64,000 bases of DNA from Pseudocolwellia sp049933045 (GTDB lineage: Bacteria; Pseudomonadota; Gammaproteobacteria; Enterobacterales; Alteromonadaceae), in contig NZ_CP187926.1 of assembly GCF_049933045.1 (NCBI RefSeq), positions 992,001 through 1,056,000 on the forward strand. The letters are read 5' to 3'. Below the pieces are notes generated by a model. It worked only from the letters and a program-made list of their open reading frames with translations. It searched no databases and was not told the DNA's origin. The translations under genes were made by a program, and so were the position numbers. Of the stretch, positions 8,034 through 17,714 are shown in pieces. How positions within the stretch are numbered: the first letter of the stretch is position 1; each line of letters opens with the position of its first letter.

Positions 8034-9505
8034 AGTTATCATTATATCAACGGCTCTCATTTTCATTATTTGGCGTTTTTATCGCTATTGTGTGTGTATT
8101 TTATTTTTGGTCTCAAGAGGTTGAAAAGAATACACGTTATGAATCTGAGCAGCAGTTACATTTATCATTAGCTGCTAATTTAGCGCGAGATAATCCTCTG
8201 TTACAACAGGGTGTGTATGATTATGCAGCCCTTAAAAACTTATTTCATACTCTAATGATATTAGGACCTGCTTTTGAGTTTTACTTTCTTGATCCTCAAG
8301 GCAATCTATTAACTCATTCTATTGATAGTTCTTTAATTAAAAGAAAGAAAGTTAACTTAATTCCTTTAATTCAATTAACTAGAAATCAAGTAAAGTTGCC
8401 TGTGTATGGTGATGATCCTAAGCATCCTACTCGTAAAAAAGTATTTTCAGCATCTCCTGTATTTAACGGTACACAGTTACAAGGCTATTTGTATGTCATT
8501 GTAGCAGGTGAGCAGTATGAATCGGCTTACACTAAGCAGCAAGAGAATAGCCAGATGGAGCTTTCTTTGGTGTTTTTTGTAGTGGCGTTACTGTTTTTAT
8601 TCATGATCATGTTAGGTCTGTTTAGATACTTTACTAATCCTTTACGTAATTTAATTGTTGATATAAATGCTCTGAAATCAGTGAACTTTGATCGTTCGCA
8701 AGTGCAACTCCATTCTTGGATGGATAACAGTCAAAATGAAGTTCATCAATTAGGCAGTGTTTTTCATGACATGGTTGAACAAATAAATGACCAAATAGAA
8801 AAGCTTAAACAAACTGACATTCACCGTAGAGAGCTTCTAGCAGACATTTCTCACGACTTAAGAACACCTTTAGCATCATTGCAAGGCTACATGGAAACAA
8901 TTGCTATAAAAGGGGATTCTATAGATGAAGAAGCAAGAGGTCGGTTTATGCAAACGGCACTTAAAAATTCAAATCAATTAAAAATGTTAATTGACCAAAT
9001 ATTCGAATTAGCGCATTTGGAAGGTGGGCAAGTTTCAATTAATTTAGAAAGCTTTAATTTAACCGAGCTTTTGTATGATGTCATGGCTAAGTTTCAACTT
9101 AAAGCTGATGCATTAAATATTAAATTAAGCATTATTCCAGAGTTTTCATCTATTCAAATTTATAGTGATATTGGTAAATTAGAACGTGTATTAAGTAATT
9201 TAATTGATAATGCATTACGCCATACACCAGAGGGTGGCAATATCCAATTAGAGATTTCTGATGTAAATAATGAGCAGTGTTATTTAGTCGTTAAAGATAA
9301 TGGCACAGGTATTAAAGCTGAAGAAATAGCCTACATATTTGATGCTCGCTACCGTGCAAGTAATGCCATTCAGAGTGAAAACAAACATGCAGGCTTAGGT
9401 TTAGCGATCACTAAAAAATTATTAGAGTTGTTGAAGTGTGAAATAAGAGTACAAAGCCAGTTGGGTAAAGGTACATCTTTTAGCTTGAATTTAAAAACGC
9501 AGTAA
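8030..9505 (+). CDS. Sensor histidine kinase
   Basis: Inner-membrane kinase of 491 residues paired with the preceding regulator. A first membrane helix at about 10-27 is followed by a periplasmic sensor domain of some 150 residues of no recognised type, then a second helix around 180-203. A HAMP linker comes next. The HisKA domain has phosphoacceptor H275 in SHDLRTPLAS, and the ATPase domain shows N (LIDNALRHT), DNGTG and GLGLAI motifs. The last base of its TAA stop is also the first base of a MITE-like element, so the operon's own 3' end has been displaced from the hairpins at 9791 onward. The signal sensed is unknown. Confidence 0.92.
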   Translation: MKLSLYQRLSFSLFGVFIAIVCVFYFWSQEVEKNTRYESEQQLHLSLAANLARDNPLLQQGVYDYAALKNLFHTLMILGPAFEFYFLDPQGNLLTHSIDSSLIKRKKVNLIPLIQLTRNQVKLPVYGDDPKHPTRKKVFSASPVFNGTQLQGYLYVIVAGEQYESAYTKQQENSQMELSLVFFVVALLFLFMIMLGLFRYFTNPLRNLIVDINALKSVNFDRSQVQLHSWMDNSQNEVHQLGSVFHDMVEQINDQIEKLKQTDIHRRELLADISHDLRTPLASLQGYMETIAIKGDSIDEEARGRFMQTALKNSNQLKMLIDQIFELAHLEGGQVSINLESFNLTELLYDVMAKFQLKADALNIKLSIIPEFSSIQIYSDIGKLERVLSNLIDNALRHTPEGGNIQLEISDVNNEQCYLVVKDNGTGIKAEEIAYIFDARYRASNAIQSENKHAGLGLAITKKLLELLKCEIRVQSQLGKGTSFSLNLKTQ

Positions 9506-9769
9506 TACCAAATGGATTAATTTATTGAGCAACTTAGAGCTACATTAGCAAGCTTAGAACAAGCAAAATTGATTAAACATAGTTATTCTATATTTCTTCA
9601 ATTTTGTGATGTTATTAGTTTGCTAATGAGCTCCCGAAGGGCGAGAATTTAAAGGCTAATATGCCGCGTTATTGATTTTGACAAGGGAATAACCATTCTC
9701 TTCAATCAATGCCTTGTCTCTAAGCCTTTAAATTCTCGCTAAGTGAGTAATAAATTAATCCGTTTGGTA
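9505..9769. mobile_element. MITE-like element, family B
   Basis: A 265-bp element bounded by inverted repeats ATACCAAATGGATTAATTTATT and AATAAATTAATCCGTTTGGTAT. It has a second internal inverted pair around GCGAGAATTTAAAGGCT / AGCCTTTAAATTCTCGCT. No reading frame of note and no clear target duplication. It is unrelated in sequence to the family A elements. Confidence 0.75.
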
Positions 9770-9790
9770 TAATACATTTATTAGTTGGGT

Positions 9791-9825
9791 AGGTGAACTG
9801 AGGAATTTATTAGTTCACCTTTTTA
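9791..9825 (+). terminator. Terminator for the two-component operon
   Basis: AGGTGAACT pairs with AGTTCACCT, followed by five T. The family B MITE lies between the kinase stop and this hairpin. Confidence 0.7.
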
Positions 9826-9868
9826 AGAGATAAACAAAGTGATTGTTCTTTGTTTATCTCTATTTTTT
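9826..9868 (+). terminator. Second hairpin between two-component operon and fadE
   Basis: A 14-bp stem, AGAGATAAACAAAG with CTTTGTTTATCTCT, followed by ATTTTTT on the plus strand. The T tract is on the plus side, so it backs up the preceding terminator. It may also fold at the 3' end of fadE transcripts. Confidence 0.7.
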
Positions 9869-9884
9869 ACTTCCTATTTAAAGC

Positions 9885-12305
9885 CTACTTCTTTAAACGT
9901 AAATCTTCAGAATCAAAGTCATCTACATCAATCGCTGCTTTTCGTCCTATCTCAGTTTTAGATAGTAAGTCAGCTTCTTCTTGAGTAATAATACCTGCCG
10001 CTAACGCTTCTTCTGCAACTAAGTTCAACTTATAAAACGGTAAGTATTTACCTAGTCCTTTACACGCTTTAGTGTAAATAGGTTCACAAGCAACAATATC
10101 TTCTAACGTTTGCTCTAGTTGCCCCATAGGGAAAGCTGGATCACGTTTCAAGTATTGCCATTTACCAATTCGGCTTCTGGTTTCACTCGGTGTTTGTAAA
10201 ATTTCAGCAACTTTTTGATCAATAGCATCGGAAGGTTTTTGTAACCACGTACCTAATGGGAATATGGTAAATCTTAAAAACAACGCAACGCCTTTATTTG
10301 GGAAGTTAGAGATAAGATCATCTATCGCTTCCTGAATTTTATATAGGCTATCTTCTAACGCCCATTGAACAAGAGGGAAGTCTTCAATTTGACGACCTTC
10401 ATCGTTGTAACGTTTAAGGGTTGCAGACGCTAAGTATAAATAACTTAGTACATCGCCTAAACGTGCAGATATACGCTCTTTTCTTTTTAACTCACCACCT
10501 AATGTCGCCATCGAGATATCTGACAACATAGCAAGGTTAGAACTGAATCTATTGAGTAATTGATAGTAACGAGTTGTTTGATCACTAAAAGGTGTTTTCT
10601 GTAATCGTGAACCTGTAAATGAAAACCACAAGCTACGGCAAATATTACTAATTGAAAATCCAATATGACCAAATAAAGCATGATCAAAATCATCTAATGC
10701 TTCTTTAGCATCTTCATTTTTTGCGGCAGCTATTTCGGCTAAAACATATGGATGACAACGAATAGCGCCTTGACCATAAATGATCATACTACGCGTTAAT
10801 ATGTTGGCACCTTCAACGGTAATAGCGATAGGAGCACCTTGGTAATTTCTGGCTAGGTAATTACCTTTACCCATACAAATACCTTTACCACCATGAATAT
10901 CCATTGCGTCTGAAACACACTGTCTCATTTTCTCGGTTAGGTGATATTTAGCAATAGCAGAAATAACGGAAGGTTTTTCACCTAAATCAATCGCACCCGT
11001 AGACATAGTGGTTACGGCATCCATTAAATATGCGTTGCCGCCAATACGTGCTAATGGCTCTTGTACGCCTTCCATTTTACCTATAGACAATTTGAATTGG
11101 CGTCTAATTCTTGCGTAAGCACCTGTCGCTAGCGCAAGTGACTTAACACCACCTGTACTATTAGACGGTAAAGTAATAGCTCTACCAACTGATAAACATT
11201 CAACTAACATTCTCCAACCTTGGCCAGCCATTTCAGCACCACCAATAATAAAGTCTAAAGGTACAAATACTTCATTACCTTGAGTAGGTCCATTTTGGAA
11301 AGGGATGTTTAATGGAAAATGACGACGACCTGTAATAACACCTTCTATATCTGTAGGAATAAGAGCACAAGTAATACCGTAATCATCTTTTTCACCAATT
11401 AAATGGTCAGGATCTCTTAATTTGAAGGCTAAACCTAATACTGTCGCTACAGGCGCTAAAGTAATATAGCGTTTGTCCCATGTTAACTTCATGCCTAATA
11501 CTTCTTTACCTTCAAATTCGCCTTTACATACTACGCCAAAATCAGGAATAGAGCTGGCATCTGAACCAGCTTCAGGGCTTGTTAAAGCAAAACATGGTAT
11601 TTCTTCACCTGTTGCTAAACGCGGAAGGTAATAATTTTTTTGTGCTTCTGTGCCGTAATGTTGTAATAACTCAGCAGGGCCCAAAGAGTTTGGAACACCA
11701 ACCGTACTGGCTAAAACTGAACTAACAGAAGACAGTTTTTGTAATACTCTTGATTGTGCAAATGCACTGAAGTCTAGTCCACCAAATTCTTTTTTGATGA
11801 TCATAGCGAAGAATTTTTTGTCTTTCAGGTACTGCCAAACTTCAGGAGAAAGATCAGCAAGTTCATGAGTCACTTCCCAATCGTTTGTCATGGCACATAC
11901 TTCTTCAACTGGACCATTCAAGAAGGCAAGCTCTTCAGCGCTTAATCTAGGTTTAGGGTAGTTGTGGAGTTTCGTCCAGTTAGGATTACCTTTAAATAAT
12001 TCAGCTTCAAACCATGTTGTACCTGCATCAATGGCTTCTTGCTCAGTCGTTGACATATCAGGCATTATGCTTCTAAATACTTTAAGCAAAGGTGCGCTGA
12101 TATATTCTTTTCTTATACTTGATACGTTAAGCGGTATGGCAATAATGGCGAAAAAGAACCAACCAAAAAAGCTAACAATGTCTAAGAAGGTACCAAGCGC
12201 CATTAAGGCGATAAATGCTAAACTGAAAGTTGAGAGCGAAGCTCTGTTGTATGCCATAAATATACAAAGTGCTATGACAATAACAACCCAAGTGAAAAAT
12301 TCCAT
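9885..12305 (-). CDS. fadE: Acyl-CoA dehydrogenase FadE
   Basis: First oxidative step of fatty-acid beta-oxidation, making trans-2-enoyl-CoA with FAD as cofactor. At 806 residues it matches the long enterobacterial FadE rather than short mitochondrial-type enzymes. The N-terminal 45 residues are two hydrophobic segments that probably attach it to the inner membrane. The dehydrogenase core follows, with the flavin/substrate motif ALTSPEAGSDASS and the later DIHGGKGICMG segment, then the FadE-specific C-terminal domain. It is single, convergent with the two-component genes. I found no clear FadR/PsrA-type operator in its upstream region. Confidence 0.95.
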   Translation of the reverse strand: MEFFTWVVIVIALCIFMAYNRASLSTFSLAFIALMALGTFLDIVSFFGWFFFAIIAIPLNVSSIRKEYISAPLLKVFRSIMPDMSTTEQEAIDAGTTWFEAELFKGNPNWTKLHNYPKPRLSAEELAFLNGPVEEVCAMTNDWEVTHELADLSPEVWQYLKDKKFFAMIIKKEFGGLDFSAFAQSRVLQKLSSVSSVLASTVGVPNSLGPAELLQHYGTEAQKNYYLPRLATGEEIPCFALTSPEAGSDASSIPDFGVVCKGEFEGKEVLGMKLTWDKRYITLAPVATVLGLAFKLRDPDHLIGEKDDYGITCALIPTDIEGVITGRRHFPLNIPFQNGPTQGNEVFVPLDFIIGGAEMAGQGWRMLVECLSVGRAITLPSNSTGGVKSLALATGAYARIRRQFKLSIGKMEGVQEPLARIGGNAYLMDAVTTMSTGAIDLGEKPSVISAIAKYHLTEKMRQCVSDAMDIHGGKGICMGKGNYLARNYQGAPIAITVEGANILTRSMIIYGQGAIRCHPYVLAEIAAAKNEDAKEALDDFDHALFGHIGFSISNICRSLWFSFTGSRLQKTPFSDQTTRYYQLLNRFSSNLAMLSDISMATLGGELKRKERISARLGDVLSYLYLASATLKRYNDEGRQIEDFPLVQWALEDSLYKIQEAIDDLISNFPNKGVALFLRFTIFPLGTWLQKPSDAIDQKVAEILQTPSETRSRIGKWQYLKRDPAFPMGQLEQTLEDIVACEPIYTKACKGLGKYLPFYKLNLVAEEALAAGIITQEEADLLSKTEIGRKAAIDVDDFDSEDLRLKK

Positions 12306-12547
12306 ATGATCTCCCCAAATTTATTATGTGTTCTCAACTGAGGTAAACATAATAGATAGTGTGTAAAACGATTTAAGATAATAGTATGTATATAAGTTAA
12401 AGTCGCGCTAAATTGATAAATAACAACCTGATTATTATAGAATAATCTCACTAGTTATCGTGCTATTATGATGCGCTTATATTCAGCACCAAAATTATTT
12501 TCTGATTTATATGTTTAACTTATTAGTTTTATGTATTGATCAAACTA

Positions 12548-12809
12548 GGGCCTGTGATCTTTCAGGGTTAAATTTTATTCAATTTAAAACGGATTTAATC
12601 GCGATGTGAGCTTTGTCTAATAGTTATTCTATTAAAAAAGCGAACAGCAATGAGTAAATTCGTTTTAAATGAACCCAAAGGGCAGCATGTGTTTGAAATT
12701 TATACCACGTTATCGTCTGTTCGAGTAGCTAGCTACACATCACAGACTCCGCCTTGTCTAAATATCAAACACATTGCTGTAAAAACAATCTCGAAAGATC
12801 AACAGACCC
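12548..12809 (+). mobile_element. MITE-like element, family A, copy 2
   Basis: A 262-bp copy in the same orientation as copy 1, with ends GGGCCTGTGATCTTTC and GAAAGATCAACAGACCC and flanking TA on each side (12546-12547 and 12810-12811). It contains an open frame from the ATG at 12650 (MSKFVLNEPKGQ…) that runs out through its right end. It lies between the fadE start and the amidotransferase gene. Confidence 0.85.
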
Positions 12810-12901
12810 TAACCTTTCAGACTAAATAATAGTAGTAAATATCATTATTTATACCTAATTTATTATTTTAGCCCATTTTTATGTAGTAAGGAGTATTAAT
12901 C

Positions 12902-13693
12902 ATGTGTGAATTGTTGGCGATGAGTGCCAATGTCCCTACCGATATTTGTTTTAGCTTTAGTGGTTTAATGCAAAGAGGCGGTAATACAGGGCCACATAAA
13001 GATGGTTGGGGTATTACTTTCTATGAAGGTAAGGGCTGTAGAAGTTTTAAAGATCCATTACCTAGCTCAGCTTCACCTATCGCTAAATTAGTGACTGAAT
13101 ATCCCATTAAGAGTGAATCTGTAGTTTGTCATATACGACAAGCTAACTCGGGCGGTATCAGTTTAGAGAATACACATCCGTTTACCCGCCAAATATGGGG
13201 ACGACACTGGACTTATGCTCATAATGGTCAATTAAAAGATGTTCATAATAAGTTAAGCATAAAATATCATATACCTGTAGGCGAAACGGACAGTGAATTT
13301 GCTTTTTGCTGGTTGTTAGATCAAATCCATATTAAATATGGCGCACAACAACCTAATGATATTGAGTTATTTACTTATATCGCTAGTTTGAGCGAGCAAT
13401 TAAATAGCAACGGCGTATTTAATATCATTATTACTAATGGTGAGTGCTTGTTTGCTTATTGTGATAACAATTTACATTGGATCACACGTAAAGCACCTTT
13501 TGGTAAAGCAAGTTTGATCGATGCTGAAATGGAAGTTAACTTTAATCAAGAAACTACAGAAAATGATATTGTGACGGTTATTGCAACTCAACCATTAACG
13601 AATGATGAAGAGTGGCACAAAATGTCGAAAGGGCAGTGGCATTTATTCAAATTAGGTTGCTCAATCGCTTGTGGCGAAGAATCGAATACTTAG
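12902..13693 (+). CDS. Class II glutamine amidotransferase (YafJ-like)
   Basis: 263-residue Ntn-hydrolase with the nucleophile Cys2 exposed after removal of Met (MCELLAMS). Other family features are RGGNTGPHKDGWG, the HIRQANSG segment and the THPF loop. This matches stand-alone YafJ/EgtC-type amidotransferases, which lack a fused synthase domain. The acceptor of the ammonia is not known, and the gene stands alone, so no pathway can be assigned. A strong AAGGAG ribosome site precedes the ATG and a hairpin terminator follows. Confidence 0.88.
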   Translation: MCELLAMSANVPTDICFSFSGLMQRGGNTGPHKDGWGITFYEGKGCRSFKDPLPSSASPIAKLVTEYPIKSESVVCHIRQANSGGISLENTHPFTRQIWGRHWTYAHNGQLKDVHNKLSIKYHIPVGETDSEFAFCWLLDQIHIKYGAQQPNDIELFTYIASLSEQLNSNGVFNIIITNGECLFAYCDNNLHWITRKAPFGKASLIDAEMEVNFNQETTENDIVTVIATQPLTNDEEWHKMSKGQWHLFKLGCSIACGEESNT

Positions 13694-13727
13694 TTTATAA
13701 GTTTTTATTCTAAGTACGTAGATCGAA

Positions 13728-13764
13728 AAAGGCGAGTATTTTATAAATATTCGCCTTTAATTTT
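13728..13764 (+). terminator. Rho-independent terminator after amidotransferase
   Basis: AAAGGCGAGTATT pairs with AATATTCGCCTTT (one G-T pair), followed by a T-rich stretch. Confidence 0.7.
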
Positions 13765-13803
13765 ATTGGTTATATAACCTGAACTCGGGATAATGGATTT
13801 TAT

Positions 13804-14664
13804 CTATTTTACTGATTCAGTTACTGGTTCTATTACTTTCGGTATTTCTTTAAGATTGTCAGCATCAGAATTAGTGTCAGAATCAGATTCTACCGCTGTT
13901 AATTGCGCTTCAAATTGTTCTGTCCCACCTTTCGATTGATAAAGCCTTACCAATAAGTAATTTAATTCAGGGGCGAACCATGCGTAAGTTACGCGTTCTT
14001 TTTCTGTAACTTCACGTTTTAGCTTGATGGTTTTAACTAAACCATACGGCAACATTAATTCTTCAGCGCCATCATACTCATAAGCATATTCTCTTATATC
14101 TCCTGATGTTTTTACTACAGGATAAATAAAGTTCTTTTGCTCAGGATTTTTAATTAAATTAAATCTGTGTTGTAAATGGTAGCTTAGGCTGTCTTGAATA
14201 TACTCAGGAAATTCAATCGACATTGTTTTTTTATCTTTAATATTTGTGCCTGAGTTATTGGCAATGTCGTAAGACCATTCATAAAATTTATCTCGACCCG
14301 TACCTTCACGTGTATATTTATAATGCTGAGGGATAACATTATTATTTTCTATGGTGACTATCGATTCTTCCGCGCGTCTGTCATCAAAAATCAACCATTC
14401 TATATCGGTAGAATAATTATAACGGTAAGTATTATTAGCTAATTTTTCTAGCTCTCTAATGGCAGTACCGACTTTTTTAGATTTATGTAAAACAGAATAA
14501 CTGGCTTTAAAAGGAGCGACTAGAGGTTCAGATGAGGTTGGAATTGTTGAATCAGATAATTGCTTAGCTTCAGTTTCAAGAACCCTTTGAGTTGGTTCTG
14601 ATTGAGCCCAAGAATGTGCAGATACAGATAATAATAAAATACATGGATAAACGTGCTTTAACAT
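13804..14664 (-). CDS. DUF3108 domain-containing exported protein
   Basis: 286 residues with a signal peptide ending SWA|QS. From about residue 50 it matches the DUF3108 pattern: APFKASYSVLHKSKKVGTA, then a YRYNYSTD segment and a Y-AWFAPELNYLLVRL near the end, typical of periplasmic lipocalin-like beta proteins. The C-terminus is acidic and low in complexity. It follows purN on the same strand by about 90 bp, a common arrangement in this order. Function is unknown; an envelope role is inferred from the signal peptide and fold. Confidence 0.85.
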   Translation of the reverse strand: MLKHVYPCILLLSVSAHSWAQSEPTQRVLETEAKQLSDSTIPTSSEPLVAPFKASYSVLHKSKKVGTAIRELEKLANNTYRYNYSTDIEWLIFDDRRAEESIVTIENNNVIPQHYKYTREGTGRDKFYEWSYDIANNSGTNIKDKKTMSIEFPEYIQDSLSYHLQHRFNLIKNPEQKNFIYPVVKTSGDIREYAYEYDGAEELMLPYGLVKTIKLKREVTEKERVTYAWFAPELNYLLVRLYQSKGGTEQFEAQLTAVESDSDTNSDADNLKEIPKVIEPVTESVK

Positions 14665-14757
14665 TACATTTCCTAAAATGCAGTTTGCTTACGTCTTGTT
14701 TTATAGAAAACAGGAATAGAACATAAACAAAACTGCATCAATCAAATTAAACTATAG

Positions 14758-15402
14758 CTATTCTTCGCTAGCATAACCTGAAGCTGGAATGATATCACCA
14801 TCAAATAATGCTTTTTCACCTTGCATAACTACGCGCTTTAAACAACACCATTTAACCACTAGTGGGTAAATACGGTGTTCTTGTTCGTGTATTCGGCTAG
14901 CTAAATCTTCAGCGGTGTCACCATCAAAAATAGGCACTTTAGCCTGTAAAATAACAGGACCACCATCTAATTCTTCTGTTACATAGTGCACACTAACACC
15001 ATGTTCAGTGTCGCCAGCATCAATTGCACGCTGATGAGTATTTAGACCTTGGTACTTAGGCAACAAAGATGGATGAATGTTCAATAATTTTCCTTGAAAA
15101 TGTTGAACAAAAGCAGGCGTCAATATTCTCATAAAACCAGCAAGCACAATAACGTCTGGTTTGTATTGGTCTATTACTGTTATGAGAGATTGATCGTAGG
15201 CTTCTCTAGAGTCAAAATCTTTGTGAGATAAAGTAGAAGTTTCTATATTGGCATCTTGAGCGCGGGTTAGGCCGTAGGCAGTTGGAATGTTAGAAACAAC
15301 ACCCACTACCTCGCATGGATAACCATCAGCTTTGCAGGCATCTATAATTGCCTGCAAATTAGTGCCGCTGCCAGAAATTAAAACAACAATTCGGCTAGTC
15401 AT
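14758..15402 (-). CDS. purN: Phosphoribosylglycinamide formyltransferase PurN
   Basis: Third step of purine synthesis: transfers a formyl group from 10-formyltetrahydrofolate to GAR. 214 residues. Shows the nucleotide loop SGSGTNLQAI near the N-terminus, the catalytic block LLNIHPSLLPKYQG with its histidine, and HGVSVHYV carrying the other active-site residues. It begins six bases after the purM stop, so purMN form one operon. Confidence 0.97.
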   Translation of the reverse strand: MTSRIVVLISGSGTNLQAIIDACKADGYPCEVVGVVSNIPTAYGLTRAQDANIETSTLSHKDFDSREAYDQSLITVIDQYKPDVIVLAGFMRILTPAFVQHFQGKLLNIHPSLLPKYQGLNTHQRAIDAGDTEHGVSVHYVTEELDGGPVILQAKVPIFDGDTAEDLASRIHEQEHRIYPLVVKWCCLKRVVMQGEKALFDGDIIPASGYASEE

Positions 15403-15408
15403 TGATGA

Positions 15409-16455
15409 TTAACCTTTATTAATAATAACTTGTTCTTCACCTGCTGGTAAATCGGTGATTGCACCAATATGCCAAGCTTTTTCGCCGTTATTGTTAAGAA
15501 TTTCAATACTCTTAGCTAGCTCTTCAGCTGGAACAACAATAATCATGCCTACGCCACAGTTAAATGTACGGTACATTTCGTGTGTAGTAATGTTACCGTT
15601 TTCTTGTAACCAGTTAAAAATTTCAGGCCATTCCCAAGTACTTTCATCAACAATAGCTTGAGCATTTTCAGGTAAAACTCTTGGAATATTTTCCCAGAAG
15701 CCACCACCTGTAATGTGAGATAAAGCGTGAACATTAACTTCTTTAAGTAAAGCTAAAACAGACTTAACATAAATTTTAGTTGGTTCGATTAAATGGTCGC
15801 CAATTGACTTACCGTTTAATAATTCGTTTGTATCTGTGTTGTTAACTTCTAACACTTTACGAATAAGTGAATAACCGTTTGAGTGAGCGCCTGAAGAACC
15901 TAAAGCGATAAGTTGGTCGCCTGATGCAACTGCACTTCCGTCTAATAAACGAGATTTTTCAGCTATACCAACACAAAAACCAGCAATATCGTAATCACCA
16001 GCGTGATACATACCTGGCATTTCAGCTGTTTCGCCGCCAACTAGAGCACAACCTGATAAAACACAACCATCAGCAATACCTGAAACAACCGCAGAGGCTA
16101 CTTCAACATCAAGTTTGTCAGTTGCATAATAATCTAAGAAAAATAGTGGTTCAGCACCTTGAACTATTAAGTCGTTTACACACATAGCAACTAAATCAAC
16201 ACCTACTGTGTCGTGCTTTTTTAAATCAATAGCCAAACGTAGTTTAGTACCAACACCGTCAGTGCCAGCAACCATTACAGGCTCTTTGTAACCTGTAGGA
16301 ATTTGACATACAGAGCCAAATCCACCTAAGCCGCCCATAACTTCAGGACGAGTAGTACGTTTAACTGCGCCTTTAATATTTTCAACAAGTGCGTTACCCG
16401 CATCAATATCAACGCCAGCATCTTTATAGCTTAGGGATTGTTTTTGTTCACTCAC
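15409..16455 (-). CDS. purM: Phosphoribosylformylglycinamidine cyclo-ligase PurM
   Basis: Fifth step of purine synthesis: closes FGAM to AIR with ATP. 348 residues from a GTG start at 16455, which has GAGG eight bases upstream; the frame extends to an ATG at 16500, but the usual family N-terminus (SEQKQSLSYKDAGVDI) starts at the GTG. The signature GTDGVGTKL and the GGETAEMPGMY block are intact. First gene of purMN and divergent from the DUF2066-hda pair, the usual gammaproteobacterial order. Confidence 0.97.
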   Translation of the reverse strand: MSEQKQSLSYKDAGVDIDAGNALVENIKGAVKRTTRPEVMGGLGGFGSVCQIPTGYKEPVMVAGTDGVGTKLRLAIDLKKHDTVGVDLVAMCVNDLIVQGAEPLFFLDYYATDKLDVEVASAVVSGIADGCVLSGCALVGGETAEMPGMYHAGDYDIAGFCVGIAEKSRLLDGSAVASGDQLIALGSSGAHSNGYSLIRKVLEVNNTDTNELLNGKSIGDHLIEPTKIYVKSVLALLKEVNVHALSHITGGGFWENIPRVLPENAQAIVDESTWEWPEIFNWLQENGNITTHEMYRTFNCGVGMIIVVPAEELAKSIEILNNNGEKAWHIGAITDLPAGEEQVIINKG

Positions 16456-16616
16456 AGTGGAAACCTCAATAAAATTACTAATGGGATGTTTGTGGCGCAT
16501 ATTCTATCAGCGCGAGCGCTTGGTGAAAATCTTTATAATAAATTATTTTAATATGTGCCTATATATAACAACAATATGTTAATATTTTCACAATTATACT
16601 TTTTATTTATTTTGAT

Positions 16617-17714
16617 ATGTTTAGATATTGGATTGTTTTTACTCTTCTTTTTTTATGTAAATCAGCTACTGCGGTAGAAGTAACTGATTTATACACGGCT
16701 AAAGTTGCCTTAAATTCACAAACACAGAAAGATCAAAACAGCGCACTTAAAGCTGCTTTAGAGGCTGTGTTGGTTAAAGTTTCGGGCGATGAAGCCATTT
16801 TATCGAATGAATTTGTAAGGTCTGAAACACCTAGTTACGCAAAATACTTAACGCAATTTAACTATATTAATGACAACGGCGAGACTCATTTAGTCGCTTC
16901 GTTTGATGAAACGCGTATTACTCAGCTCTTTTTCCAACAAAATATTCCATTATGGGGACGCCTTCGTCCGTTGGTACTTTTTTGGATTGTTAGCGAAGAC
17001 GGTTTAAACCGAGATGTCATTTCAGAAACCGATGAATCACCATTACATAATGAAATTTCTATTATTGCAGAGCAACGTGGTTTACCGATTGTTTTACCGT
17101 TAATGGATTTAACTGATAATCAAAACATTGAAATGTCAGATTTATGGGGACGATTTATTGATCCTATTCAGCTTGCTTCAGAACGTTATGCTCCTGAATC
17201 AATTGTAATTATAAGAATTTCTAAAAACAGAAACAATTACTCTACTGACGATATAACACCTGAATGTGACATGGCATGTTTGCAATCAAGTGTGACAATT
17301 GATTGGCATATTGCTATGACTCAAAGTAATAAGGTTGTTACTGGAAATCAATATCAAGGTTCAGATGAAGTAGCTTTAATGAAAACGGTTATGTCTGACA
17401 TCACTACCTTTATTTCGAAAAAGTATGCATTAACCACTGAAAGCGATCATGAATTAATTATTGATGTTGCTAATATTGATTCGTTAACCAAATATGTTGA
17501 AGTAAGTGAATTTCTTGAAAAACTTTCAGCCATTAGTTCTGTTAAATTACTTAAAGCTGAAGGTAATAACCGACGTTTCCAACTTACATTGATGGGGACG
17601 CCTGAAAGTATTTTTGCTTCTTTACAGCTAAATAATAAATTAAAGCAGTATGTTGACCCATTAATTGGACAACGTATTAATGAAGTTCCTGTGTTTTATT
17701 GGGGAACTGAGTGA
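16617..17714 (+). CDS. DUF2066 domain-containing exported protein
   Basis: 365 residues with a signal peptide (MFRYWIVFTLLFLCKSATA). The body matches the DUF2066 family found between purM and hda in many gammaproteobacteria: VALNSQTQKDQNSALKAAL early on, PLWGRLRPLVLFWIV in the middle. Its stop overlaps the hda start by four bases, so the two are coupled. Its function is unknown; the position next to a replication regulator looks historical because this protein is exported. Confidence 0.88.
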   Translation: MFRYWIVFTLLFLCKSATAVEVTDLYTAKVALNSQTQKDQNSALKAALEAVLVKVSGDEAILSNEFVRSETPSYAKYLTQFNYINDNGETHLVASFDETRITQLFFQQNIPLWGRLRPLVLFWIVSEDGLNRDVISETDESPLHNEISIIAEQRGLPIVLPLMDLTDNQNIEMSDLWGRFIDPIQLASERYAPESIVIIRISKNRNNYSTDDITPECDMACLQSSVTIDWHIAMTQSNKVVTGNQYQGSDEVALMKTVMSDITTFISKKYALTTESDHELIIDVANIDSLTKYVEVSEFLEKLSAISSVKLLKAEGNNRRFQLTLMGTPESIFASLQLNNKLKQYVDPLIGQRINEVPVFYWGTE

